The notes under the pieces: generated by a model | Database searches by the model: none | Told to the model about the DNA's origin: nothing | The model's input: only the letters and a program-made list of their open reading frames with translations | Made by a program: the position numbers and the translations under genes | Part shown: piece by piece, positions 53,161 to 62,826 of the stretch | Position numbering within the stretch: the stretch's first letter is position 1 | Layout of the letters: each line of letters opens with the position of its first letter | Origin: Aspidiotus rigidus | Lineage: Eukaryota; Arthropoda; Insecta; Hemiptera; Diaspididae | DNA length: 64,000 nt | Assembly (NCBI GenBank): GCA_035079385.1 | Contig: JAVHKY010000005.1 | Location: 2,232,001-2,296,000, forward strand | Reading direction: 5' to 3'

Positions 53161-54378
53161 TCAGTTGGTTTTTCCTTATTCAAGGCTGCATTTGAGAGAC
53201 AGTGAATTATTATTTCTTGTATTTTATTTGAATTATTTATTGTTTGTATTGTCATTATCTCAACTATTTCAAGTATGAAATCAACCTTTTCAGGACTTCC
53301 TAGATCTATGAGGACTAACTTGATGATGACCATACAGTCAGCAATGTCTACCACAAGAAAATTGGTTACAACGCAAGTAGTTCAATGGAAGAGAACGTTG
53401 ACATTTTGATTGATATTCGTACCACTATTTCACAGATTATAAACTTATTTTGCATGTACTTCTCTTGTAGTCCACAAAATTTCAAGTAAAAATCAAATGA
53501 GCCAATAATTGAATAGCATTCCTTATTTTCATTCTTGTCTTTTCTCTCTGAAAAGTTTATTTACTCAGTAAAGTAGGTAGATGAGATTTCCTATGTTGAT
53601 AGAAACTTGATTGATATGAAGGTAGTTGACAATGAGAGAAGATATGTCTTTACAAGCCGTAATAAGTGAGATGACAAATTTTACAGACACAACAGTAGTT
53701 CGCTCCAGTATTATACAATCGATTCCAATTGTAACAGTCGGAATAATATTATTTTCAACTCATGTGGAACAAGAAAACTATGAAAACCCTCTTTTGCTGT
53801 CAGCGAGTGCTCCGGGGATATTCATCTGTCACCCCCTCCAACCTTTACAAATTATGTATATTTTATAAATTAAGTCCGAACTTTCAATAGTAATTCCACT
53901 GAGGTCTGGTTATGAAGGGGTGCTTGTAAGTTCAGATGATGGATATACCAAATTGTGGGAAATCTGATCAAAATTTGTGAAATTTAAGGGGGCGTACACA
54001 AGCATGTAAAAGTTAAAAAAACGTAAAACAATTGAGAACTGAGGCGTGTAGTCCAAATTTTAATACAATGCTAAAGGAATTTTAAAAGACACAACACAAA
54101 TTCTGGGGATATCTTGAAGCCCAGCAATGGCGGAAAGTTATACCTGAAAAGCACTCGCAAATGTAGAAATTGCAGCACAGAATACACGATCAAATAAAAT
54201 TAAACCAAAATACACACCCCTCAAACTCAATGGGTTGTACATTTGAAGGAATCATCAAAAACTTGTTGACTGGGAGCTCACTGCAAATTTTTTAATTGGA
54301 GGGATCTAAAATTACCATACACTTATTTTTCGAGTGTTTTAAAAGAGAAATTATGTCCTTGAAGTCTGGTAGCACTGA
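53161..54378. other. Region without a recognised gene
   Basis: Mixed AT-rich sequence between two retroelement fragments. Its short frames (for example 53626-53868) match nothing I can name. Confidence 0.35.
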
Positions 54379-55420
54379 TTGGCCGGAGACAAAATTACGT
54401 TAGTAGATATGCTATTAAACGAGAAAGAGGTGACAAAAATGTTTACCTTCTGCAGGGCTACCGGTAAACACATAGCTAATTTCCAAGACGAATTCACCAA
54501 ATTCTCACCTTCCACCCCCAACTCACAGCTCAAAAAAGAAATTGAAAATTTCTTAAAAAACCACCACTCACACATCCTTTGTTTTACAGACGGTTCAAAA
54601 CGTTACAATAAAACTGGGATAGCCTTCTCGATCAATAATTCTCTTTTCAACTTTCAAATACAAAACACCGCCTCAGTATACACTGCAGAACTTTTCGCGA
54701 TCCTCAAATGCCTAGAAAAAATAACCACTTTCACTCAAAATAAACATTATCTATCATAATTACAGACTCGTTATCATCATTTTCAGCCATCCAAAATATC
54801 TTCTCGCAAAACCCCATTATTCAAAGAATCCACACTATCATCAAGATCATAACACAAGCTACATCATCCATAACCCTGGTGTGGATTCCTTCACACATCG
54901 GACTAAAACAGAGCGATGTAGTAGACAAAGCAGCCAAAGACTCAACCAATTTCAACACCGTGACCCTGTCATGGAAAATTCCAGCGTCTGATATCAAAAA
55001 CCACCACGACCACCGCCCCAAAATACTTAAAAAATGGTCTTACCTATGGTCTAACCAACTTGAAAACAAACCCCTCCCTATCAAGGCTAACCCTCTCAAA
55101 CCCACAACTTGCAAATAATCTAGAAATGTCTCTTCAATACAATAGACATAAACCATATTTTTACATGCCCTGAACATACAACTTCACAAAACTCACTAAA
55201 CATACCCCACTCTAGAACACAAGCACTCGAAAATGACACCTCATACACAGAACTCATACAATACCTAACCTCAGCCGAGCTTTTCTCTCTACTTTAAAAC
55301 CTTTAATTATAGTAAAAATTAGACTGTACCTTTAAAGTTTAATGTAATACTGTGTATCAAGCTAATAGCCCAAAGCGTAGCTTAAAAGCTTGTAGAAATA
55401 AAATAAAAAAAACAAAAGTG
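54379..55420 (+). pseudogene. 3' end of a non-LTR retrotransposon with RNase H domain
   Basis: Frames at 54379-54759 and about 54755-55118 must be joined across a frameshift near 54755. They give an RNase H domain with its acidic residues in context: CFTDGSKRYNKTG, VYTAELFAILKCL, ITDSLSSFSAIQ, and VWIPSHIGLKQSD at the fourth position. After a stop at 55118, another frame gives HIFTCPEHT and SAELFSLL, the usual knuckle-like end. An A-rich tail (AAATAAAATAAAAAAAACA, about 55399-55418) closes the element. The reverse transcriptase is absent, so the copy is 5'-truncated. It belongs to a different family from the LINE at 28.7-31.2 kb, which lacks RNase H. Confidence 0.82.
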
Positions 55421-55487
55421 ATTCAGCACTGACAACGTTCATCATACAAGCCCTTGTATTTTCAGATGTGATTGCACTCGATATTAG

Positions 55488-56216
55488 TGTTTTCCACACC
55501 TAATTACAATAAGAATTACGCTAGGAATCTAGTACTCCCATGTGTAATTATGAGTGGAGTAATAGAGTTCCGCACGTAATTATAATTGGAATTATGGTCG
55601 GAATTTCCAAGCTGGATACTTTTCAGTCAACAGAAAATTCATATTTTACAGCTGTTGAGGGGCAGTACAGTGTTTCTCTCAATTACAATTGTCTGTGGTA
55701 GTACTTTGAAGGATTTCAACCAAGTCTGATGATAATGAATTGAGAATTGACGAATTTTCAAATTTTTCAAAACTTTTTGTCAATTCTCTCGCAAGACAGG
55801 TAGATATTCTTAATACATCAAGCCGATGTTGTGAGAAATTGTGAAAGAAATTTGATTTTCTTCAAAACGTCTTATTTGTAAACCAATTTTTTGCAGGTGG
55901 TGCGTTATCATAGTGCAAAGGCTACATTTCAACTCTGAACTCTTTCAGCAGCCCCCTTCCCTTCTGAAAATCATGTTTTCTATCCGCGGGAGATGACCCA
56001 GTCAAAAGTTCCAGTTGCATTTCCGGATGTACCTACACTCGGAATGAATGTCTTCCATACGTAATTACGCTAGGAGCTTAGTATTTCCATGTGTAATTAT
56101 GAGTGGAGTAATAGAGTTCCGCACGTAATTACAATTGGAATTATGGTCGGAATTTTCAAGCTGGATACTTTTCAGTCACCAGAAAATTCAAATTTTACAG
56201 GAGTTGAGAGGCAGTT
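55488..56216. repeat. Pair of about 170-bp direct repeats flanking about 380 bp
   Basis: Segments 55488-55665 and 56045-56216 share GTGTAATTATGAGTGGAGTA, ATAGAGTTCCGCACGTAATT, GGAATTATGGTCGGAATTT and CAAGCTGGATACTTTTCAGT in the same order and orientation. The interval holds no coding frame. The pair could be the ends of a small terminal-direct-repeat element or a local duplication. Confidence 0.75.
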
Positions 56217-56880
56217 ACTGACATTTTGCATTCCACTTTATTGGTTTCTTCTTGACCACTCTGACTAAGGCGTGGATAATTTCGTCTCAAATGTTGTCAG
56301 TTTCCCCATCTATAGCACACCTTTCTGTCCTTATCTACCTACTTTCCTTCACTCGCACCAAGTTGACCTGAAAATTTTACATGTAACTCATCTGGAGTTT
56401 GTAAATCAGCCGACGACGTAATACAAAAAGAAAAAGTTCCCAAAGCCCTCCCCATGATACACCTTTCAACCCCGCAGCTTTACGACCAAATAAAAACGCA
56501 CAAAACTGATTACCCATACGGCCTGTTGTAGCTTTCTACACATCTCCAACATACAAATTGGCTCGCTACCTCAGCAAATGGTTCTGCTTGACGATATTGT
56601 AGTCCTTAAATTACTCTACTTTAAACTCTGTTGATTTCGCCAACACCTTGAAATCTGAAAAGTTTCCAACACATACAAGACTTGTATCATTTAAACATGT
56701 TTACAAACTCATTGTGCGAGAAACCATTAACATCATGTGCGGAACATTATTCTATAATGCTCTTCACGTTGACGTCCTCAAGGAATAGAACTGTGCCTTA
56801 CAATGAAAAAAGACAAAGTTCTAACTCCTTACTCCCTGAACAGTAGGTTCAATTTATTATTGAGCACGCCCCGTTGAATC
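56217..56880. other. Region without a recognised gene
   Basis: No feature recognised other than a TTTGCAG-type splice-acceptor-like site at its right end, just before the frame at 56897. Confidence 0.3.
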
Positions 56881-56896
56881 ATGTATCCTTTGCAGA

Positions 56897-57208
56897 ATGA
56901 TTAGTTTGAATGAAATAAAAAATTCAAGTTATAGATTTAAACCAAATTCTAAATATAAACATCTTCTAGGTAATAAGTGGGATATAGTTTTTAGAGGAGA
57001 ATTAGATGTCGAGTACATAGATATAAATAAAATGCTTGATACATTTATTGAAAAAACGAAAACCACTCCTAAGAATAGAAAAAATAAGAAAAAAGAAAAT
57101 AGCTATGTGAAATGTGAGAATGAGACACAGAAAGAATTCATGAGTAGGATGTTAAATCAAATAGAACAAACCACTGAATATGAAACTGATTCAGATGATA
57201 CAATATAG
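56897..57208 (+). CDS. Unrecognised open reading frame, 103 aa (possible terminal exon)
   Basis: I do not recognise the product. The frame is preceded by CCTTTGCAG, a good splice acceptor, and ends in a stop followed by an AAGACT-type short repeat. The predicted sequence has a polar globular first half (NSKYKHLLGNKWDIVFRGEL), a strongly basic middle (KNRKNKKK) and an acidic end (YETDSDDTI). It looks coding in composition, but the surrounding DNA is repeat-rich. It may be the last exon of an unseen gene, or a remnant. Confidence 0.35.
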   Translation: MISLNEIKNSSYRFKPNSKYKHLLGNKWDIVFRGELDVEYIDINKMLDTFIEKTKTTPKNRKNKKKENSYVKCENETQKEFMSRMLNQIEQTTEYETDSDDTI

Positions 57209-57770
57209 GTAAGACTAAGACTAAGACTAAAACTAATTCTACACATGTGAGTCTCATTTATCAAAATTCTGGGTAGGAAGATATTGGTAAATAATAAAAA
57301 ATTTGATGTCACCATTTAGAAATTTGCACGAGAATACGGACGTTAATATAGACGCGCGCTCTTGGTATGAGCACCCATAAGACAGCATTAGTTGAAGAGA
57401 GAAAAAATTATACCGTTTTACTGTGTATTGAAAAGAGAAGAATGCTTATACAATTGATCGGTTTTTAGTCAGGAAACAGACACTGAGATCTGTAGTCACA
57501 TTTTAGTCAGGAAACAGATGACGAGAATATGTACGTATGACAGCATTAGTAAGAGAGAGAAGGAATTATAACGTTTCGCTGTGTGTTGAAAAGAGAAAAA
57601 AATTGTGACGAAATTGTCCATAAGACACTATTAGTTAGAGAGAGAAGGAACTATCACGTTTTTGCTATGCGTTGAAAAGAAAGAAAAGAACAGAAATTGT
57701 ACGAGTACTCGTAAGACATGTTTTACTGTGAGTTGAAAAGAGAGAAAAGAATTCATGACTTTAGTAGCAG
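57209..57770. repeat. AAGACT microsatellite and degenerate repeats
   Basis: A short run of GACTAA hexamers lies at 57213-57236. From about 57381, blocks of the form GACAGCATTAGT, AGAGAGAAGGAATTAT, ACGTTT, TGTGTTGAAAAGAGA recur near 57381, 57539 and 57624, with a partial copy near 57715. Copies are diverged and spacing is irregular. Confidence 0.55.
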
Positions 57771-57795
57771 AGAAGAGTTCCAATATAATTTTTAA

Positions 57796-58049
57796 ATGTA
57801 TCTATATGATGAGCAACAATTTCCAGATTATAAGACTTGGTGTAAAGGGGAAAATGAAATGGTACGCGTAGAATTTAGTGAAGAATTTAGTGAACGAGTC
57901 CGTCTTAACCTTGATAATGTTCTCTCCATAAGAAAATCTGAATTTGAATGACACTAATGTGTATAGATGCGTGAGCCCTGAGAATGAATTTTCCACAAAC
58001 CTAGTAGTTATCATCAAAAGTTATAAAGGAATAAAGAAAGCCTAAGAAA
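57796..58049 (+). pseudogene. Possible decayed immunoglobulin-domain fragment
   Basis: The frame 57796-57951 (MYLYDEQQFPDYKTWCKG, RVRLNLDN) stops in TGA. Shifting one base near 57935 gives LNDTNVYRCVSPENEFSTNL and then a stop near 58044. Together these resemble the last strands of an Ig V/I-set domain: an L.I core, then the D-x-x-x-Y-x-C signature, then a final hydrophobic strand. Only one frame break is needed. The call rests on a short motif and is tentative. Confidence 0.35.
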
Positions 58050-58498
58050 ATTATGAAACGTGAGTAATGAAAAAAAGAAAGAAAAAAATCTATTTCAATC
58101 ATACCCTTGGTATCTGTTATTAATTCCGAGCTATGCTGAAGAAATTCTTATCTGATAGGTACTGAATTATCACGTAGATATGTTATGAAATGAGAGATTC
58201 TTCCTGCACTGATTAAGCTACAGACAATGAACCAAGTACTGCATCTGTAACATTATTCATGTCGTTGATTTCCCCGTTGAAATACTCAGACCATCTTTTT
58301 GCTCGTTTTGTTGAATTATAATATTCATTTACTGGAATTAGTATGGGTTACAGTCGTCTGAGTATTTTTGTGTTTTATTATTGTTTATCAATAATATTTG
58401 GTGAATTGGAGTCTTTCTTTTTCGCTCAATTATGATAAAGTAGGTATAAATATGTTAATAGAGTGGTTGTTGTTTCTCTTAAACCATCAGTAGCCTAA

Positions 58499-60324
58499 TT
58501 GAAAATTTCTTTGAACACTTTTAAGGAGAAGGCTAAGCTTCGTGGACTAATACCAGCAAACATTACGGATCCTATAGAACGAGAAGACAAATTACTCCAG
58601 TTAGCTATCGAAGAAGTTCAGAGAGAGCGAGAACATGCTATTTCTATACGGGAAAAAGCGGAGGAAAAAATTTCGGCGAAGGACAAAGAATTGGGAGAGT
58701 TACGAAACCAGAAAGTAAGTCATAATTTTTCTCATTATTTCGACAATTCGCAAATCTCTACTAATCCCTCACAATCACATTGAAGCTCTCCCAGACGACT
58801 CTCCATCCATCATCAATCTGCGGTCTAAAAGGGAAAGGAAAACATTCGAGTCGAGTTGGATTTGAGATTTTTTTGTTCAAAAGAGACGATTAGGAAGACA
58901 ATACGTTTTGTCTACGAAGAGAATTTTTGGGTGTGGTTAGGCCTATTTTTTGTTGGTCGAATTTTTTCGTCATTCTCTCTCATTTCATCAGACCGCAGTC
59001 TGAAAGCGTTATAGGGACAAATTTGAGTGCATCGAGAATGCGACCGAGCTAACCGTTATGAAAAGAACTTGACCGACAATTTGGTAGAAAAAGGAGCCAT
59101 TGAGACTCAAAAAGTAAGCTAAAATCCTCTTGTATTTCGTCAAACCGCAGTCTGAAAGGCTGTCGGAGAAAGTTTGGTGAGCCATCGTTTCAGGAAATGA
59201 GTTATTCAAAATTCGTCATGACGAGTTGAAATTTGAGTTTTTTCCATACGAGAGAAAGCTATTTACGAGTGTATTACATGTCTTTTCGATGAGTCGAGAT
59301 AAATTTTCAAGGGTATTACGTATAGGTAGGCTTATCAGCTTTTGTGCAGATATCTTTTATTTGTATCCGTTTAATTTTCTAGGAGTCTGTGTCACGGTTT
59401 GCTAGAAGACTACATTGTTCAACTAAAATTCGAGGCGCAATCGAAAGATTCCCAGTAAGGTATCTTGGATCTGAAGGGATCATTAAAAAGCTATCAGACA
59501 GGCAAGGGGCTATTCATTCCGAAATTACAAGGTGGTTGAATCCCCAGCCAAAGAATATCGCCAATGCTGTGAGACGATTGGCTATTCTCAGTTTGAAAAA
59601 CGAAACTGTGAAAGACGCTGAATTCGAAATGGCTTGGAAAATGTTGAAGTCGAATTTTCCATCATCGATCGTTAAAAATATGGAGAGGAATGAAGCTGAG
59701 AATACATCAACTATATCAATCAGTTTGAAAGACGCCGTTGTACAATTAGCAAGCGCCAAGGACGAAAAGGAAGCCCGAAATTATTGGGATATCCAGTGTT
59801 CATCTTATACGGCAGAAGGGAAATCAGTTTGGGAAGCTTGGTTATTAGAGTTAGACCCTGATGAATTGGACACCTTAGAGCAATTAGTCACAATGAAATC
59901 TGATCTAGAAATTTCTGAATATATAGGAAAGAGTTCATTCTTCAACGACGAATATGAGAAAGAATACACGCGTGATATTATCAAAACTGGAAGACTTTTC
60001 AAACGAATTGAGAAACATCCAGGAAAATTCAAAAATTGTATGTTGGTGCTTTATTTTTCAGAGCATGAGGATATTGTTGATTTGCGAAAACAATTGAAGA
60101 CCGACTGGTCAACTATCTCTCGTGCGATCCGGTATGATGCTTACTGTTTTGATCAGGCACAATTATATGATTTAGTGTCTATAGTTGATGAGCATACTCC
60201 AGTAGTAGCACCACCAGAACCAGGTTGCTTACCAAATAGCACCGATTTTGACTGGTATGTTGATCAGCTCATTATAAAGAAGAAACAGAAAATAGCATAT
60301 GTTGCCAAAACGTTGTATACATAA
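58499..60324 (+). CDS. Uncharacterised protein with N-terminal coiled coil (at least two exons)
   Basis: I do not recognise this family. Exon A ends at 58714 with donor AAA|GTAAGT. Its frame is open back to 58499, but no in-frame ATG is present, so an upstream exon is missing or the exon begins at the acceptor-like TTTTAAG before 58526. Exon B starts at 59383 after TTTTCTAG and runs to the stop at 60322-60324 (313 aa), in phase 0 with exon A. Exon A encodes LRGLIPANITDPIERED and a charged heptad-like helix (EEVQREREHAISIREKAEEK). Exon B is mainly helical in composition (SVWEAWLLELDPDELDTLEQ) with no zinc knuckle, transmembrane segment or catalytic motif that I know. The uninterrupted frame and proper splice sites support a real gene. 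No homologous neighbour gives a role. Confidence 0.55.
58800..59210. repeat. Duplicated exon-intron-like units inside the intron of the uncharacterised gene
   Basis: The phrase CAGACCGCAGTCTGAAAG recurs near 58990 and 59145, with a diverged copy near 58818 (CAATCTGCGGTCTAAAAGG). A frame ending CAAAAA|GTAAGC at 59113 (YEKNLTDNLVEKGAIETQK) parallels the end of exon A (ELGELRNQK, then GTAAGT). This suggests local duplication of a coil-encoding exon with its intron. The extra copy has no clear acceptor and may be dead. Confidence 0.45.
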
Positions 60325-60740
60325 TATAATATGCATGAATTATTTTTCCTTTCATGAAATGAAGAAATTCGGATTAGTCCAAACATTTAAAATTTATTTT
60401 TCTTTGTGTTTCAATAAGAGAGAATGTAAACGATGGTAGAAATATAATCCAACTGAATCATGATTCATGAATTCTACAACAGTAAACCATTGCAACTTGT
60501 TGACCTTGTAAGAAATACTTGATTGAGAATGTGATGGGATCTCAATTTAATTGAAATGCAATTTGTGTCACCCAGGTACTCGCAGAAAAAATTCCGAGTC
60601 GAGATTGCTGGTATATATACGAATTTGAAATTTTATTAAATTGTTGACGGGTACTCTTACGTAATTAATGGCTTCGTCTCGTAGCGTTTATCTACGTGAC
60701 CGCAATGTCTCTCTGTCGTAGAGTATGTGCGCACCCCGCC
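60325..60740. other. 3' flank of the uncharacterised gene
   Basis: AT-rich sequence, presumably the 3' UTR. No further feature was recognised before the minisatellite at 60745. Confidence 0.35.
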
Positions 60741-60744
60741 AACC

Positions 60745-60900
60745 AGTTGATAGGAGAGGGACTTGGAAAAATTTCAATTCTCGAGCTATATGTGATAGGA
60801 GGGGGACTTAGAAAAAATTTCGACTCTCGAGCTGTATATGATAGGAGGGGGACTTGGAAAAAATGTAGACTCTCGAGCTACCATATATAGCTCGGGATAG
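60745..60900. repeat. Minisatellite of about 46 bp, second locus
   Basis: GATAGGAG starts near 60749, 60794 and 60840, giving a 45-46 bp period. The unit is GGAGGGGGACTTGGAAAAA, TTTCGACTCTCGAGC, TATATGT. It is the same repeat as at 22160-22510. Confidence 0.75.
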
Positions 60901-60965
60901 ACAAATTTAGACTCTCAAACTATATTATACTAGCCTTATAGTAGGTCTAGGCGTTCTTTATACTA

Positions 60966-62094
60966 GCTTTATCTAGGCCTAGGCTTCCTTGAATTCTCAA
61001 TACCAATACCCATTTGACTCATAAAACAGGTTCCCTGCGTTCCTCGTTTAACTTCGTTAAGGAAGCCGTCGTTTTTTGTACGCTCGTATGAAGGGCCTGT
61101 TCTCTACTATAAAGGGGAACAATTCTATGAGAAATCGTTCTGTGAAAAACGTTTGCCAATCGCTGTCCGTCGAGAATTTTTTCTTTTCCTCTCCTACCCT
61201 TCGTGAAACTACGAAAATTCTGTGGGAAATGCGAAACGGGGGGAATAACTAGAGTGGCTTTGCTGCAGTGGAAGACGTGCTGAAAACTCAATCTGAGGAA
61301 ATATCGAGACGTACAAGAGATATAAAATAATATTTATTTAATTAAAAGGATAAATCGAATAATTATAAGTCCGAAACGTGTCTGAATATGTACCATGGTC
61401 GTCATCGACGGATCATCGGGAATCTAACGGACAGAGAATAAAACATCTATCCGTCAGTCTCGCGAACGAGAGTAAGTCGATTAGAAATAAAAGAAGATTG
61501 AGGTCGTGGATCGTACAAGTCCTTAACGGGTCGAACCAGAATAATAAGAAGAGTCGAATTGTCTAAGAATAAGTACTTACATCGATTGGAACCATCAGGA
61601 ATTGCAGAGTCGGCGTCTGCTGATCCGACATCGTATCGCAAATGTTTGTTATCGTTTATACGTAACTCGTAACCGAAATTCGTAACTCGTAACCGAAATT
61701 CGTAGGCAGTGGAAAAGGGTTAGTGAGAGAGATTGAAGAGAGATATTGAAAATGGGTTGATTTTTCATTGCTATGGATTTCGTTATTTGTTTATTAGTCG
61801 ACTATTGCCGCAGCGATGAAACTTCAAGTCGACACTGGCTTTATCTAGGCCTAGGCTTCCTTGAATTCTCAATATTAATACCCATTTGACTCATAAAACA
61901 GGTTCCCCGCGTTCCTCGTTCAACTACGTTAAGGAAGCCGTCGTTTTTTGTACGCTCGTATGAAAGGCCTGTTCTCTACTACAAAGGGGAACAATTCTAT
62001 GAGAAATCGTTCCGTGAAAAACGTTTGCCAATCGCTGTCCGTCGAGGATTTTTTCTTTTCCTCTCCTCCCCGCCGTGAGACTACGAAAATTTTG
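60966..62094. repeat. 257-bp direct repeats flanking 615 bp, with GGAACCTGTTTTAT-type motif
   Basis: Copies 60966-61222 and 61838-62094 are in the same orientation and roughly 94 percent identical by eye. Both carry TCTAGGCCTAGGCTTCCTTG, CATAAAACAGGTTCC, CGTCGTTTTTTGTACGCTCG and CAATCGCTGTCCGTCGAG. ATAAAACAGGTTCC is the reverse complement of the terminal motif seen at 21.1-22.1 kb. The interior (61223-61837) has short frames only (for example 61378-61566) with no recognised product. It could be a terminal-direct-repeat element or a tandem duplication. Confidence 0.7.
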
Positions 62095-62826
62095 ACTCTT
62101 GAATTATATAAACAAAAATTGTAGAATAATTTTATCTCAAATTTCTACACTTTGATTGGTTTTCACGGATTGGGGAAAGACGTGTTGCTGTATGCGTATG
62201 ATCGGTACCTTTTTTTTACCATTCTCATGCCCGCAGCAAGATTGCTCCTTCCGTATTGTGCACATTCTCCGAAAAAGCTATCAGATAACATGCATTCAGC
62301 AATCACTCGAATTCGGTGTAACAAAAAGAAAACCCGAAATTGATGAAATCGTTCTTTAAATACGCTGAGACGTAAAGAAAAAAAGAATCAATCATTTCTA
62401 ACTCAAACCAACCAGGTTCTATACCTCCTGAAGTCGATAAAAAAACTGAATTCTAATACGCATCAGAAAAAAAGACAAAAAACCACGAAGGATTGAAGCA
62501 AAGAAAATATAACAATCAGTTCCAACCCTACGATAGTGTCTTGCCATAGTACTGGCAAAGCTTTAGTAGGGAGGGACTAGATAGAAATAACCTTTTTATC
62601 AGAATAGGTACCTAATTGCGTTCCACAAGTGGAGTGGTCTTACTTACTGTCCTGCTCCGACCACTGGTATATATCATATGACATTCCAATCTCAGATGAT
62701 GAGGAAGGACATCATTCTGCTGTTCCAACCTATGGTCTCACCACAAATACTCAGCAGTTTCTTGAGGGGACATCTGTCTTCCCCACACCGCCTCCAACCT
62801 CTGCCGATTACTACATTGATACATCT
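62095..62826. other. Region without a recognised gene, before the satellite array
   Basis: Short frames (62152-62343 and 62629-62871) have no recognised product; the second runs into the satellite, so it is doubtful as a gene. Confidence 0.3.

Noticed and set aside
57213..57236. GACTAA hexamer run considered as telomere-like repeat
   Set aside because: It does not match the insect TTAGG repeat and is only four units long.
60037..60061. A 24-nt GTATGT...TTTTTCAG segment inside exon B of the unknown gene
   Set aside because: Too short for an intron and in frame when retained, so read as coding.
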